Shown here in pieces: positions 1-8,759 of a stretch of 64,000 bases of DNA. Source of the stretch: Ruegeria haliotis (GTDB taxonomy: Bacteria; Pseudomonadota; Alphaproteobacteria; Rhodobacterales; Rhodobacteraceae); contig NZ_JABXWT010000002.1 in the NCBI RefSeq assembly GCF_013377785.1, positions 62,001-126,000 of the forward strand, in the 5' to 3' direction. The stretch's first letter is position 1. Every line of letters begins with the position of its first letter. The notes beneath the pieces are model-generated. The model was not told where the DNA came from. It did not search any database and saw nothing but the letters and a program-made list of their open reading frames with translations. The position numbers were made by a program, and so were the translations under genes.

Positions 1-589
1 GCGAAAGTGCCTCGTGCTCCACGAGCATTTCCGGAACCACACGGTTGATCAGCCCCAGTTCCACAGCTTTGTCTGCTGAGATGAAATCACCGGTCGTCAG
101 CATCTCAAAGGCATGTTTTCTTGAGATATTGCGGCTAAGGGCCACCATCGGGGTCGAGCAGAACAGGCCGATATTCACACCATTTACGCCAAATCGTGTC
201 CCTTCGGCGGCAACGGCCAGATCGCAGGTCGCAACCAATTGGCATCCCGCCGCTGTGGCAATGCCGTGAGCCTGCGCGATAACGGGCTGCGGCAGGGATT
301 GGATCGACATCATCATTCGGGCGCAACGACTGAATAAGTCTTGAAAATAGGCTTGCCCCCCATCTTCGGATTGCCGGCCGGCTGTCATCTGTTTCAGATC
401 GTGACCTGCGCAGAATGCTTTGCCCGCGCCAGACAGGACCACTGCGCGGATCGAATCGTCTTCGCGCAGAGTGTCGAATTGGGCTTGCAGTGCTGCCAGC
501 ATCTCGTCACTCAACGCGTTCAGACGATCAGGTGCGTTCATTTTCAACTGTGCGATCGCGCCCGTGTCGTTACGTTCCAGAATTGCCAT
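1..589 (-). CDS. Enoyl-CoA hydratase/isomerase family protein (3' end outside window)
   Basis: The first 196 codons are visible on the minus strand; the C-terminus lies beyond base 1. The start ATG at 589 follows a GGAGGGCAAG Shine-Dalgarno sequence. The product has the crotonase fold signatures: an NALSDEM strand near residue 24, an oxyanion-hole segment CAGHDL near residue 61, and IATAAGCQL near residue 106. Where true hydratases carry a second catalytic glutamate in a P-x-GGT context, this protein reads GLFCSTPMVALSR, the pattern of ECHDC3-like proteins. The family acts on acyl-CoA thioesters, but hydratase activity should not be assumed here. It diverges from the thioesterase gene at 648, with 58 bases between the starts. 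Confidence 0.85.
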   Translation of the reverse strand, partial: MAILERNDTGAIAQLKMNAPDRLNALSDEMLAALQAQFDTLREDDSIRAVVLSGAGKAFCAGHDLKQMTAGRQSEDGGQAYFQDLFSRCARMMMSIQSLPQPVIAQAHGIATAAGCQLVATCDLAVAAEGTRFGVNGVNIGLFCSTPMVALSRNISRKHAFEMLTTGDFISADKAVELGLINRVVPEMLVEHEALS

Positions 590-647
590 CTTGCCCTCCG
601 ATCCGATGTCGGGCCAACTCTAGGCTGACAGAACGAAGAGGGGAAGT

Positions 648-1091
648 ATGTCCGTGGCTATGAATAAAGATGAGCTATCGGAGTACCTGGCGCAGGTGTT
701 TCCGCAGGTGCACAAGGATTTCGTTGTAGAAGAATTGACTGAAGACTCCATAACCATGCGGCTGGTGGTCGAGGAGCGTCACCTGCGCCCTGGTGGCACC
801 GTTTCTGGCCCTTCGATGTTCGGATTGGCCGACGTATGTGTTTATGCAATGATCTTGTCCCGCAAAGGACGCCAATCCCTTGCGGTCACAACCAGCAGCT
901 CGATGGATTTTCTTCGTAAACCTGAGGGCGCAGCTGACATGATCGCACAGTGCAGATTGCTGAAACTGGGGCGGTCTCTTGCCGTGGGGGATGTATTAAT
1001 ATTCTCGGAGGGGGCGGACAGCCCCGTTGCGCGCGCCAGTATGACTTATTCCCTTCCACCTGCCGGATCCGCTGCGGCAGCATTTGGATAA
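648..1091 (+). CDS. PaaI-family hotdog-fold thioesterase
   Basis: This 147-residue protein matches the PaaI/YdiI type of hotdog thioesterase in length and pattern. The segment RPGGTVSGPSMFGLADVCVYA (quoted in part: positions 46-66) is the hotdog helix, with an Asp near residue 61 in the position of the usual catalytic acid. Such enzymes hydrolyse acyl-CoA or aryl-CoA thioesters in the cytoplasm. A GAGGGGAAG ribosome-binding site precedes the ATG at 648. Its divergent partner is an acyl-CoA-handling crotonase, which fits a role in acyl-CoA turnover. The exact substrate cannot be read from sequence. Confidence 0.8.
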   Translation: MSVAMNKDELSEYLAQVFPQVHKDFVVEELTEDSITMRLVVEERHLRPGGTVSGPSMFGLADVCVYAMILSRKGRQSLAVTTSSSMDFLRKPEGAADMIAQCRLLKLGRSLAVGDVLIFSEGADSPVARASMTYSLPPAGSAAAAFG

Positions 1092-1151
1092 AAAGGGCCG
1101 GGGACACGCCCCGGCCAAGGAAAAGGTCCCAAAACTGGGACTGGGGATGCT

Positions 1152-1379
1152 TTAGTTCAGCCAGAAATGCCGATTTACTTCACGGTTGGCCTGATGCCGG
1201 GTCAAACCGACATCTTCCAGCAGCCTGTCATCCAGATAACTCAAGTTAATCCGGCTGCGGCGGCGACGTTCCCATTGAGTGACCGCCGCCGCAAACCGCA
1301 CGGCCAGCGCGGCGATCAGCGGCAGTCGGGGACTGTCGTTCAGCAGCATGAGGGCGGGGTTGTGCATTGTGCGTGTCAT
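1152..1379 (-). CDS. DUF1127 small basic protein
   Basis: This 75-residue protein ends in the DUF1127 (YjiS-like) motif: LSYLDDRLLEDVGLTRHQANREV, of which DDRLLEDVGLTR is the core. An Arg-rich patch (WERRRRSR) precedes it. The open frame extends upstream to 1409, but the ATG at 1379 is preceded by AAAGGATACCCAAG and is the better start. DUF1127 proteins are short regulators, in several alphaproteobacteria linked to RNA turnover and phosphate or carbon metabolism; no function is proven for this one. It diverges from the MocR regulator at 1479 across a shared 99-base control region that holds inverted repeats. Confidence 0.75.
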   Translation of the reverse strand: MTRTMHNPALMLLNDSPRLPLIAALAVRFAAAVTQWERRRRSRINLSYLDDRLLEDVGLTRHQANREVNRHFWLN

Positions 1380-1402
1380 CTTGGGTATCCTTTCAAATTG
1401 TA

Positions 1403-1432
1403 TTGACACAAATAGTAGATGTTCGGTATATT
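1403..1432 (+). promoter_or_regulatory. Probable promoter of the MocR-family gene
   Basis: TTGACA at 1403-1408 and TATATT at 1427-1432, 18 bases apart, form a good sigma-70-type promoter reading towards the regulator. The -35 element lies inside the left arm of an inverted repeat, so a protein bound there would block it. Confidence 0.6.
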
Positions 1433-1459
1433 TGCTTGATACATTCGAAATTGTGTCAA
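1403..1459. promoter_or_regulatory. Inverted repeat TTGACACAA / TTGTGTCAA
   Basis: TTGACACAA at 1403-1411 is repeated exactly in reverse complement as TTGTGTCAA at 1451-1459. The centres are 48 bases apart, between the DUF1127 gene and the MocR gene. The arms flank the predicted -10 region and probably represent a divided operator. Confidence 0.5.
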
Positions 1460-1471
1460 AATCAAAGGAAG

Positions 1472-1490
1472 AATTGTAATGGATACAATT
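1472..1490. promoter_or_regulatory. Palindrome over the MocR start codon (AATTGTA-N5-TACAATT)
   Basis: AATTGTA (1472-1478) and TACAATT (1484-1490) are perfect inverted repeats around the start codon at 1479. Single copies of the same heptamer occur at 1396-1402 and 1544-1550. Four copies within 155 bases suggest sites for autoregulation by the MocR product. Confidence 0.5.
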
Positions 1491-2882
1491 TGGCCGGAAG
1501 AGCTGCCGAAATCCCAGGGGCCGAAGTATACCCTGGTGGCCGATACAATTCGAAAAGCTATCGAAAACAAAAGCCTGGAGGTTGGTGTGAAACTACCTCC
1601 GGTCCGAGAACTTGCATATAGATTACAAATCACGCCGGGTACTGTTGCGAGGGCCTATACCATTCTGACGGACGAGGGCTTGCTACAAGCTGAAGTCGGA
1701 CGTGGTACATTTGTGGCGCCTCCAAAATCTCCAATCCTGGATGATGTCTGGTCGAGGCAACTGCATCTGAGAGACGACAAATATGATTCCAATGTCAGTC
1801 TATTCAGTCCGCGCCTGCCGGATGTGGGGCAGGTGCACCTGATCCGTGAATGCCTTGCGAAAGTCGCCCAAGGTGATCCACGGATGTTCATGAACTATCC
1901 CACGCGCGATGCCTACCTGCCGGTCCGGCAGGTGGTGGTTGACTGGCTATCGGATCTGCCGCTGGGCGCGCTGACCGCTGACGACATCGTTTTGACCCAT
2001 GGCGGGCAAAGTGGAATTTGCGTTGTTTTTCAAACTGTTCTTAAAGGCGTCAAACCGGTAGTTTTGGTTGAGGACCTGTCCTATGCCGGGTTTCGCAGGG
2101 CCGGCGAGCTGATGCGCGCTGATATCATCGGCGTTAGAATGGATAAATGGGGGATCAGCCCCGAGGCGTTGGATCATATCCTGCGGCAGACACAAGCCCA
2201 AGCCATCTGCGTTTCACCCGAGGTGCAGAACCCGACGGGGGGGCACTCACCTCTGGAACGGCGCAAGGAAGTGGTCGAAGTTGCGCGTAAGTACAATCTG
2301 CAGATCATTGAAGACGATTGTTATCGCATGGGGGAAGCCCGTGCGCCCAGCTATCGCGCGCTGGCCCCGGAACGGGGATGGCATGTGTCGTCAATTTCGA
2401 AAACCCTAACGCCCGCGTTGCGGGTCGGATTTGCGATAGCACCCAAAGAACGCAGCGTGGATCTACGCCGATCTGCCGAGTATGGTTACTTCGGGCTGGC
2501 GCAACCGTTGGCCGAATTGACCCGATTGCTTCTAGGGCATCCCAATGCACGGCAATTGGCCAGCGACGTACGCTCGAAGATGGGTGAGTATGTTCGCGTG
2601 ACGGTCAATGCGCTTGGCGGGTTCGACCTGAATTGGGATTCTGAAATTCCTTTTGTTTGGCTGAACCTGCCATCCGGTTGGCGTTCGGCCGCATTTAGTC
2701 GCGCGGCTGAGCGTGAAGGGATTCAGCTAAGATCGGCGGATGAGTTTGCATTACGGGATGGGCGCGCACCCAATGCTGTGCGCATTGCCATGAACGGGCA
2801 TGTGTCGCTCGAACAGTTTGAGGACGCTATGCTGAGATTGCGGGCCTTGCTGGACAATCCACCCGAGCAAATAAGCGTCTAA
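1479..2882 (+). CDS. MocR-family (GntR/aminotransferase-like) transcriptional regulator
   Basis: The 467-residue protein has the two-part MocR build. Residues 15-80 form a GntR winged helix (LPPVRELAYRLQITPGTVARAY, of which LPPVRELA is diagnostic). Residues 105-460 resemble a fold-type I aminotransferase, with NPTG at 251-254, an Asp at 279 for the PLP pyridine nitrogen, and the PLP-binding lysine K308 in SISKTLTP. MocR proteins sense PLP adducts of amino compounds and control neighbouring amino-acid or vitamin B6 genes. The start ATG follows AAGGAAG. No obvious metabolic target lies next to it apart from the divergent DUF1127 gene, so the regulated pathway is unknown. Confidence 0.9.
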   Translation: MDTIWPEELPKSQGPKYTLVADTIRKAIENKSLEVGVKLPPVRELAYRLQITPGTVARAYTILTDEGLLQAEVGRGTFVAPPKSPILDDVWSRQLHLRDDKYDSNVSLFSPRLPDVGQVHLIRECLAKVAQGDPRMFMNYPTRDAYLPVRQVVVDWLSDLPLGALTADDIVLTHGGQSGICVVFQTVLKGVKPVVLVEDLSYAGFRRAGELMRADIIGVRMDKWGISPEALDHILRQTQAQAICVSPEVQNPTGGHSPLERRKEVVEVARKYNLQIIEDDCYRMGEARAPSYRALAPERGWHVSSISKTLTPALRVGFAIAPKERSVDLRRSAEYGYFGLAQPLAELTRLLLGHPNARQLASDVRSKMGEYVRVTVNALGGFDLNWDSEIPFVWLNLPSGWRSAAFSRAAEREGIQLRSADEFALRDGRAPNAVRIAMNGHVSLEQFEDAMLRLRALLDNPPEQISV

Positions 2883-2950
2883 TTGTGGGGTAAAATAATA
2901 CCTATTTTTTAAGGTATTGTAATTAAACACTTAAAACTGATTTACGTCGC

Positions 2951-2979
2951 TTGACCTGCATGTGCGCTCGCCATAAAAA
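2951..2979 (+). promoter_or_regulatory. Probable rplM-rpsI promoter
   Basis: CTTGACC gives a -35 of TTGACC at 2951-2956; TAAAAA at 2974-2979 is a possible -10 after a 17-base spacer. It lies about 65 bases before the rplM start, the usual layout for a ribosomal protein operon in this family. The AT-rich stretch 2883-2945 upstream includes a weak AATACCT/AGGTATT inverted repeat. Confidence 0.5.
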
Positions 2980-3044
2980 CCTCCCATCGAATTCGGGCCG
3001 CTCCGGTTGGGGCGGTCTTTCACATCAAACAGGACTATCCTGCC

Positions 3045-3503
3045 ATGAAAACCTATTCTGCAACACCTGCAGACATCGACAAGAAATGGATCCTGATCGA
3101 CGCCGAGGGCGTTGTTCTAGGTCGTCTTGCGTCGATCGTAGCCATGCGCCTGCGTGGCAAGCACAAAGCGACCTTCACTCCGAACATGGACATGGGCGAC
3201 AATGTCATCGTGATCAACGCTGACAAAATCCAGATGACCGGCAAGAAGCGTGAAGAAAACTTCTACTGGCACACTGGCCACCCGGGCGGCATCAAGTCGC
3301 GCACCAAGCAGCAGATCCTTGAAGGCAAGCACCCCGAGCGTGTGGTCACTCAGGCCGTTAAGCGCATGCTGCCTGGCAACCGCCTGTCGCGTCAGGTCAT
3401 GACCAACCTGCGCGTTTATGCCGGTGCTGAGCACCCGCATGAAGCCCAGTCGCCCGAAGTTCTGGATGTTGCATCCATGAACAAGAAAAACACCCGGAGC
3501 TAA
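3045..3503 (+). CDS. rplM: 50S ribosomal protein L13
   Basis: The 152-residue product carries the L13 signatures [18 protein letters not shown] near the N-terminus, [26 protein letters not shown] text near 62-84, and the [16 protein letters not shown] segment near 105-120. L13 binds 23S rRNA early in large-subunit assembly. A CAGGAC ribosome-binding site precedes the ATG. rpsI follows directly, as in most bacteria, and the two share one promoter and one terminator. Confidence 0.98.
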   Translation: MKTYSATPADIDKKWILIDAEGVVLGRLASIVAMRLRGKHKATFTPNMDMGDNVIVINADKIQMTGKKREENFYWHTGHPGGIKSRTKQQILEGKHPERVVTQAVKRMLPGNRLSRQVMTNLRVYAGAEHPHEAQSPEVLDVASMNKKNTRS

Positions 3504-3508
3504 TGACC

Positions 3509-3994
3509 ATGGCTGATCAGATCAATACTCTCGAAGAGCTGAGCGCCGTTGCAGGCGTTGAAGTTGTGGCCGAAGAAGTCATCGTACGTGAACCCGTGCG
3601 TGACGAACTGGGCCGTTCCTACGCAACTGGTAAGCGTAAAGACGCTGTCGCGCGCGTTTGGATCAAGCCGGGTTCCGGCAAAGTCACCGTGAACGGCAAG
3701 GACCAGGACGTGTATTTCGCACGCCCCGTTCTGCAGCTGATCCTGCGCCAGCCGTTTCAGGTTGCCGGCGTAGAAGGTGAATTCGACGTTGTCGCAACCG
3801 TCAAAGGCGGTGGCCTGACCGGTCAAGCCGGTGCGGTTAAGCACGGCATCTCGAAAGCGCTGCAGCTATACGATCCCAGCCTGCGTGGTGCCCTGAAAGC
3901 CGCTGGCTTCCTGACACGCGACAGCCGCGTTGTGGAACGTAAGAAATACGGTAAGCGCAAAGCGCGTCGTTCGTTCCAGTTCTCGAAGCGCTAA
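3509..3994 (+). CDS. rpsI: 30S ribosomal protein S9
   Basis: The 161-residue product has the S9 core from about residue 35: [15 protein letters not shown], then a C-terminal [22 protein letters not shown] basic tail that reaches the P-site tRNA. Residues 1-33 are an extra acidic N-terminal arm typical of alphaproteobacterial S9. An earlier ATG at 3503 overlaps the rplM stop, but the GGAG at 3496-3499 lies at proper distance only from the ATG at 3509, so I chose the latter. It is the last gene of the rplM operon. Confidence 0.97.
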   Translation: MADQINTLEELSAVAGVEVVAEEVIVREPVRDELGRSYATGKRKDAVARVWIKPGSGKVTVNGKDQDVYFARPVLQLILRQPFQVAGVEGEFDVVATVKGGGLTGQAGAVKHGISKALQLYDPSLRGALKAAGFLTRDSRVVERKKYGKRKARRSFQFSKR

Positions 3995-4022
3995 CGCTGA
4001 GCGAACTACGAGTGAAAAGATT

Positions 4023-4053
4023 AACGGTCGCAAGATTTTGCGACCGTTTTTTA
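4023..4053 (+). terminator. Rho-independent terminator after rpsI
   Basis: AACGGTCGCAA (4023-4033) and TTGCGACCGTT (4038-4048) pair perfectly over 11 bases around a GATT loop, followed by a T run. It closes the rplM-rpsI operon. Read from the other strand the T run is poor, so it is mainly one-directional. Confidence 0.9.
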
Positions 4054-4090
4054 TTGGATACATGACAGTGGTCTAGTGAATGTGCCGCAT

Positions 4091-4759
4091 CTAGGCGCTT
4101 GTCTTATTGCGCAGCGCGGCCTCGGCTACTCCAACAAACCTTTCTCTGATCTGTTCAAGCTTGCGGGCATTCAACCGACGCGACCAACGACGCACAGGAA
4201 TCGTCTGTTTGCAGCCAAAGCTATCGATCCAAACCCATCGACCGGTCCCATCCGGCCATGTCTGGTAGATCAGGTTTCTCTGGTTTTTGTTGCTGATGAC
4301 AACATTCTCTTTTTCCAGCAGATCAAAGTGGTCATGCAAATCATCCAAATGCTGTTGTGTAAGCCGCCCGCTACCTGCGAGATCGTACAGGCTGGGGGAA
4401 AGTTCTCCGTCAGGGTCCGAAATGCGTTCGTACAGCAGAGCTAGGCCCAAATCCGTCTGAATGACACCACGCACCTCACAGACAGGTATGGGAAATGACC
4501 CACCTTGAAAGCGCGCCATCAGTTCGAAGGATTCACGGAATTCACGCAAAAACCCTTTGAAAGCCGTTGAACGGCGAAAGCGCCGGTCGAACCAGGTATC
4601 CGTCAAAAGATTGGCATTCTCATCCATGGTATGTGATTGCGGGATTTTTAACAGAGTGCCCGCGTCAGTCGGGTGTTCGTAAACATATTGCCGATTTCCC
4701 TGCGCAATCATGTTTTGGCCCGCCAGTTCAAGCAGGTTTTTTGGTTGTTCAGCCGTCAT
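4091..4759 (-). CDS. YrbL-family protein (PhoP-regulatory-network protein type)
   Basis: This 222-residue protein resembles the YrbL family (PF10707), which has a protein-kinase-like fold. Recognisable parts are an N-terminal QGNRQYVYEHP strand, a central LYERISDPDGELSPSLYDL segment, and a catalytic-loop-like NVVISNKNQRNLIY followed by WIDSFGCK, which corresponds to the kinase HxDxxxxN and DFG regions. In Escherichia coli YrbL belongs to the PhoP regulon, but its biochemical role is unknown. Here it stands alone, converging on rpsI. No PhoP box was recognised upstream. Confidence 0.75.
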   Translation of the reverse strand: MTAEQPKNLLELAGQNMIAQGNRQYVYEHPTDAGTLLKIPQSHTMDENANLLTDTWFDRRFRRSTAFKGFLREFRESFELMARFQGGSFPIPVCEVRGVIQTDLGLALLYERISDPDGELSPSLYDLAGSGRLTQQHLDDLHDHFDLLEKENVVISNKNQRNLIYQTWPDGTGRWVWIDSFGCKQTIPVRRWSRRLNARKLEQIRERFVGVAEAALRNKTSA

Positions 4760-4783
4760 GTGACCACCTCGTTATTGATTTTG

Positions 4784-4808
4784 GCAACGTCAACAAATTC
4801 GACGTTGC
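4784..4808. repeat. Inverted repeat GCAACGTC / GACGTTGC
   Basis: GCAACGTC at 4784-4791 and GACGTTGC at 4801-4808 are perfect 8-base arms around a 9-base spacer. It sits just upstream of the YrbL-like gene on the minus strand and could be an operator or an RNA hairpin. There is no T run, so it is not an obvious terminator of the preceding binding-protein gene. Confidence 0.4.
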
Positions 4809-4908
4809 TGTGGCCTTTCCAGTACATTGAGAAAGCAAGCCCGATACGGTCGGGTAATCATTTGGAAATCGTATTACAAGCTTCTACTCAACTTTCAGGT
4901 GCAATGGT

Positions 4909-6069
4909 TCACTCTTCGTAGACCAATTTCCATGCCCCGTTTTCCACCACGTTTACAAAAACCGTGTCGGCGCCCTGATGATCATCTGGTCCGTACGTAA
5001 TGTGGTTGCCGACGAGATCATCCTGATAATCCAGAGACTCCATCGCAGCGATAAAGGTTTCATGAGTCAGGTCCGGCCCGGCTGCATCCAGCGCTTTGAC
5101 CATCATCTCTGCCGCCGAGTATCCCAGCATTGCAAACCCAACCGGATCTTCACCCGTTGCAGCCTTGTATTCTTCAATGAAGGCAGCCGGAGCAGGCTCA
5201 TCCGCGCGCGCCCAGAGGTCCTGCCATGAAGCTGCGGCATAGAACCCATCAGTAACTCCACCGGGGACCTGCGCGACAACCGTTAGAAAGCTGGCCGAAG
5301 TGCCGAGGAATTTCATATCCTCCAGCCCCATCTTCTTGGCCGTTCCGACCACTGTAATCGCCTGACGCACACCCAATGCCATTGTAACGATGTCGCAGCC
5401 TTCATCCTTGAGTTTACTCAGTGATCCGACGAAATCTGTTTCATCCGGTTTATGGGTGGTCTCGGTAACAAAGGCGATGCCAGTCTCTTCAGCTCCTGCT
5501 TTGCTTCCTTCAAGAATCTCGGCACCAAAATCCGTTGGTAGGTACATGGCGCAGACCGCCTGAGACCCAAACTGACCGGCAAGATATTTTACGCCGACGC
5601 GGGCCTGATCGTAGTAAGTCGAAAAGGACGTGAATTTGTTGTCCATTGGCTCTTGCAGCATCTGGCGGGCGGCAGTCAAAGGCGCAACATTTGGAATGCC
5701 CTTGGGATCCAGCAGCTTGAATCCGGCCAGATTCATCGGTGTGCCCAATGATTGCAACATGGCAAACACTTTGTCGCGGTTCAGCAGCTTGTTATAGCCC
5801 TGCATCGCACGTGGCATCTGATAGCCGTTATCCTCGACAACAAAGCGGATGGTGCGACCATGCACGCCGCCCTCGGCGTTGACGCGGTCAAAGACAACGT
5901 TCGCACCCTTTGTCGCCGGAACGCCTACGGCCGCGAAAATTCCGCTCAGATCATTGACCGAACCGATCACGATCTCATCGTCGGTCACGCCCTGCGTTTC
6001 CGCCCAACCCAGTGTTGCCGATGCCGTCAGGGCTGTGGCTGCCACCAGCCGTTTGATCACATTGCTCAT
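4909..6069 (-). CDS. Liv-type ABC transporter substrate-binding protein
   Basis: The 386-residue product begins with a Sec signal peptide (basic MSNVIKR, hydrophobic core, likely cut after GWA near residue 23). The mature part starts VTDDEIVIGSVNDLSG, the opening strand of the type I periplasmic binding fold of the LivK/HAAT class. GGGAGGAGAG precedes the ATG. It is the last gene of a six-gene minus-strand operon (livH-, livM-, livG-, livF-type genes, then an acyl-CoA ligase). Because the ligase is in the same operon, the ligand may be a carboxylic acid rather than an amino acid; that is inference. Confidence 0.9.
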   Translation of the reverse strand: MSNVIKRLVAATALTASATLGWAETQGVTDDEIVIGSVNDLSGIFAAVGVPATKGANVVFDRVNAEGGVHGRTIRFVVEDNGYQMPRAMQGYNKLLNRDKVFAMLQSLGTPMNLAGFKLLDPKGIPNVAPLTAARQMLQEPMDNKFTSFSTYYDQARVGVKYLAGQFGSQAVCAMYLPTDFGAEILEGSKAGAEETGIAFVTETTHKPDETDFVGSLSKLKDEGCDIVTMALGVRQAITVVGTAKKMGLEDMKFLGTSASFLTVVAQVPGGVTDGFYAAASWQDLWARADEPAPAAFIEEYKAATGEDPVGFAMLGYSAAEMMVKALDAAGPDLTHETFIAAMESLDYQDDLVGNHITYGPDDHQGADTVFVNVVENGAWKLVYEE

Positions 6070-6093
6070 CTCTCTCCTCCCTTAATCCTTTTG

Positions 6094-7980
6094 CTAATTG
6101 TACATGTCTTCAATGAGATGTCCGTGTTTCTTTTCAACAAGTCCGCGTTTCAATTTCATTGTAGCTGTCAGTTCATCATCTTCCGCCGTCAGCAGAACGT
6201 CGATCAGCCGGAAATCCTTGATCTGTTCCACCCGTGCGAAATCGGCATTAACCGCTGTAACTTCAGATCCAATCAATTCCTTGATGTCAGGTGCCGCGCA
6301 AAGGGATGCAAAGTCCGAGAACGGGATTTTCCTGTCCTGCGCGAACTTCTCGACATTCTCCTGATCGATCATGACCAGGGCCGTCAGGAATTTGCGTCGA
6401 TCTCCGATGATCACCGCGTCCGAGATAAAATGGCTGAACTTTAACCGGCTCTCAATCTCGGCCGGAGTGATGTTCTTGCCGCCCGCAGTGATGATGATGT
6501 CCTTCAGGCGGCCAGTTATGATGATGAAATCATCATCGTCGATATGGCCCATATCGCCAGTGCGCAGCCATCCGTCAGAGGTGAAGGTTTCAGCCGTTTT
6601 GGCATTGCTACGCCAATACCCCTGAAAGACGTTCAACCCTTTCAGTTGAATTTCCCCGTCATCCGAGATGCGTATGTCGTTGCCGTCAACGGCCCGTCCA
6701 ATCGTCCCGATCCGGTTATCTTCAATTGTATTGAGCGATGCGAGGCCGGAGGTTTCTGTCATCCCGAACCCTTCGACCAAAGGTACTCCGATGGCCCAGT
6801 ACCATTTCAACAAATCGGTCGAGATCGGAGCGGCGCCAGTGCCGCCACGACGCAATTTGTCCAACCCCAACATGCGCCGCAGGTTGCGCAGGACCAGACG
6901 GTCCCAAACCCAGAACCAGACCGCGACGCCAAAAGGGACGGGCTTGCCCGCACTCGTGAACTTGGCGCGCGCGGCACCCGCTTTTAAGGCCAGGCCAAAT
7001 GCCATGCGGCCCACAGGTGTCGCGTCCTGTATCAGAATTTGCACATACGCATAGAGTTTTTCCCAAACACGCGGCACGGCGGTGAAGGTGGTCGGAGAGA
7101 CCTCTTGCAGGTTGGCAAACACGGTCTCGGGGCTTTCCGCAAAATTCACCGTGCATCTGGCCGCCAAAGGGAAATAGATCGATACATCGCGCTCCAGAAT
7201 ATGGCAGAGCGGCAGGAAACACAGTTGTTCGTCGCTGGCAAAGGTTGGCAAGGATCGGGCACCAGCCTCAATCGCGGCGAGGATGTTTTCGTGGCTCAGC
7301 ATAGCGCCTTTGGGCTGTCCGGTCGTACCGGATGTGTAAACCAGCAACGCTGTGTCCTGCGGCCTTGCCAACGCCAGTTCCGCTTCGAACCCACCCGGTT
7401 CTTCGGCTTCGGCCTGTTTGCCAAGCGCATAAAGATCCTCAATCACCATGCAACGCGGATGGTTCAGATCATGCAATCCTTCATTTTCCAGAATGATGAT
7501 CTTGAGAAGGTCGGGAACCTCGTCTTCAATCTCCAGAAATTTGTCGAGATGCTCTTCATCTTCAACAATCAAAAAGCGGCTACCGCTGTCGTTGATCAAG
7601 TATTTCAACTGGCTGGCTGAGTCGGTGGTATAGACGCCAGACGCGATACCTCCGACGCCCTGAATACCCATGTCAAACCAAGCCCATTCCTTGCGATCCT
7701 CTGACAGGATTGAAACCACATCTCCCCGTTGCAATCCAAGCTTGCGCAGGGCAAGGCCGATCCACTTGGCATGTTGCCAATAATCAGCCCAGGAATAGGA
7801 TTTCCAGATACCCAGATCCTTTTCACGATGCGCGGTGCGGGCACCCAATTCGGCGCAGCGGCTCTGGAATAGCTCGCAAATGGTGATGCAGCCGTCGACG
7901 CGCAGTGGACGTTGTCCCGGCGTTACATTGAACTCAACCCCATTGATCGCGATTTGTGGGGGCAGGGGGCTGCTGTCCAT
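6094..7980 (-). CDS. AMP-binding long-chain acyl-CoA ligase-type protein
   Basis: The 628-residue protein is an ANL-superfamily adenylating enzyme. It shows the P-loop YTSGTTGQPKGAML, the GFGMTETSG motif, the hinge GDMGHIDDDDF and the C-terminal GRLKDIIITAGGKNITP. It resembles long-chain fatty acyl-CoA synthetases of the FAA1/ACSBG type, which activate a carboxylate with ATP and CoA. The frame is open to 8013, but the ATG at 7980 follows GGAGGTGA, which also contains the stop of the ATPase gene, so translation is probably coupled. Its place inside a Liv-type ABC operon suggests that the imported solute is activated to a CoA thioester on entry. Confidence 0.9.
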   Translation of the reverse strand: MDSSPLPPQIAINGVEFNVTPGQRPLRVDGCITICELFQSRCAELGARTAHREKDLGIWKSYSWADYWQHAKWIGLALRKLGLQRGDVVSILSEDRKEWAWFDMGIQGVGGIASGVYTTDSASQLKYLINDSGSRFLIVEDEEHLDKFLEIEDEVPDLLKIIILENEGLHDLNHPRCMVIEDLYALGKQAEAEEPGGFEAELALARPQDTALLVYTSGTTGQPKGAMLSHENILAAIEAGARSLPTFASDEQLCFLPLCHILERDVSIYFPLAARCTVNFAESPETVFANLQEVSPTTFTAVPRVWEKLYAYVQILIQDATPVGRMAFGLALKAGAARAKFTSAGKPVPFGVAVWFWVWDRLVLRNLRRMLGLDKLRRGGTGAAPISTDLLKWYWAIGVPLVEGFGMTETSGLASLNTIEDNRIGTIGRAVDGNDIRISDDGEIQLKGLNVFQGYWRSNAKTAETFTSDGWLRTGDMGHIDDDDFIIITGRLKDIIITAGGKNITPAEIESRLKFSHFISDAVIIGDRRKFLTALVMIDQENVEKFAQDRKIPFSDFASLCAAPDIKELIGSEVTAVNADFARVEQIKDFRLIDVLLTAEDDELTATMKLKRGLVEKKHGHLIEDMYN

Positions 7981-7985
7981 CCGGC

Positions 7986-8759
7986 TCACCTCCACGTCTT
8001 CTTCCGCTTCCAACGGCGGCTTTCGCGCGCCCCTTCTTCCTGTACGCCAAGGTAGAAATTCTGGATATCTTCGGATTGCAGCAGGATGTCCGCCGCACCA
8101 TCCATGACGATGCGCCCGACCTCCATCACGTAACCATGATGCGCCAATTTCAACGCGGCATGGGCGTTCTGTTCAACCAGCATCATTGTCATGTTCTGTT
8201 CTTCGTTCAGACGTTTGAGGATGCCAAAAATTTCTTGCACCAGAAGTGGGGACAGGCCTAGCGAAGGCTCGTCCAACAGCATGATCTTTGGATTGGCCAT
8301 AAGGCCGCGTCCGATGGCCAGCATTTGTTGCTGGCCGCCGGACAGGGTTCCGGCCTCTTGCTGGCGCCGTTCTTTCAGAACTGGGAAATAGCTGAATACC
8401 AGTTCCCGGTCGCGTTCGATCTGCACCTTGTCCTTCAGCGTATAAGCCCCCAGGCTCAAGTTTTCATTCACCGTCAGCAGGGGGAATACTTCGCGCCCTT
8501 CCGGGATGTGCACGATACCCTTCTGCACGACCTTGTGCGGCTCAGACCCTTGGATGTCTTGACCATTGAACGTGATCTTGCCTTTTTCGGGGTCCATCAC
8601 ACCCGACACGGTTTTCATCAACGTTGTTTTGCCCGCACCGTTGGCGCCAAGGATCGAGACGATCTGCCCAACGTGAACATCAAGTGAGACACCGCGAATG
8701 GCCATGATCGGGCCATAAAAGCTCTCGACGTTGCGGATCTGTAGGATCGGCTCGCTCAT
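7986..8759 (-). CDS. LivF-type ABC transporter ATP-binding protein
   Basis: The 257-residue ATPase has Walker A GANGAGKTT, signature LSGGQQQMLAIGRG and Walker B IMLLDEPSLGLSP, with the PEGREVFP segment that is diagnostic for LivF. The C-terminus carries an unusual basic tail (RRWKRKKTWR). Its start overlaps the stop of the preceding livG-type gene by ATGA, a sign of coupled translation. It would pair with the LivG-type ATPase on the inner face of the LivHM permease. Confidence 0.93.
   Translation of the reverse strand: MSEPILQIRNVESFYGPIMAIRGVSLDVHVGQIVSILGANGAGKTTLMKTVSGVMDPEKGKITFNGQDIQGSEPHKVVQKGIVHIPEGREVFPLLTVNENLSLGAYTLKDKVQIERDRELVFSYFPVLKERRQQEAGTLSGGQQQMLAIGRGLMANPKIMLLDEPSLGLSPLLVQEIFGILKRLNEEQNMTMMLVEQNAHAALKLAHHGYVMEVGRIVMDGAADILLQSEDIQNFYLGVQEEGARESRRWKRKKTWR

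Noticed and set aside
2897..2918. AATACCT/AGGTATT hairpin after the MocR gene as a terminator
   Set aside because: The stem is AT-rich and only seven bases, the T tract is in the loop rather than after the stem, and the region more likely serves the rplM promoter.
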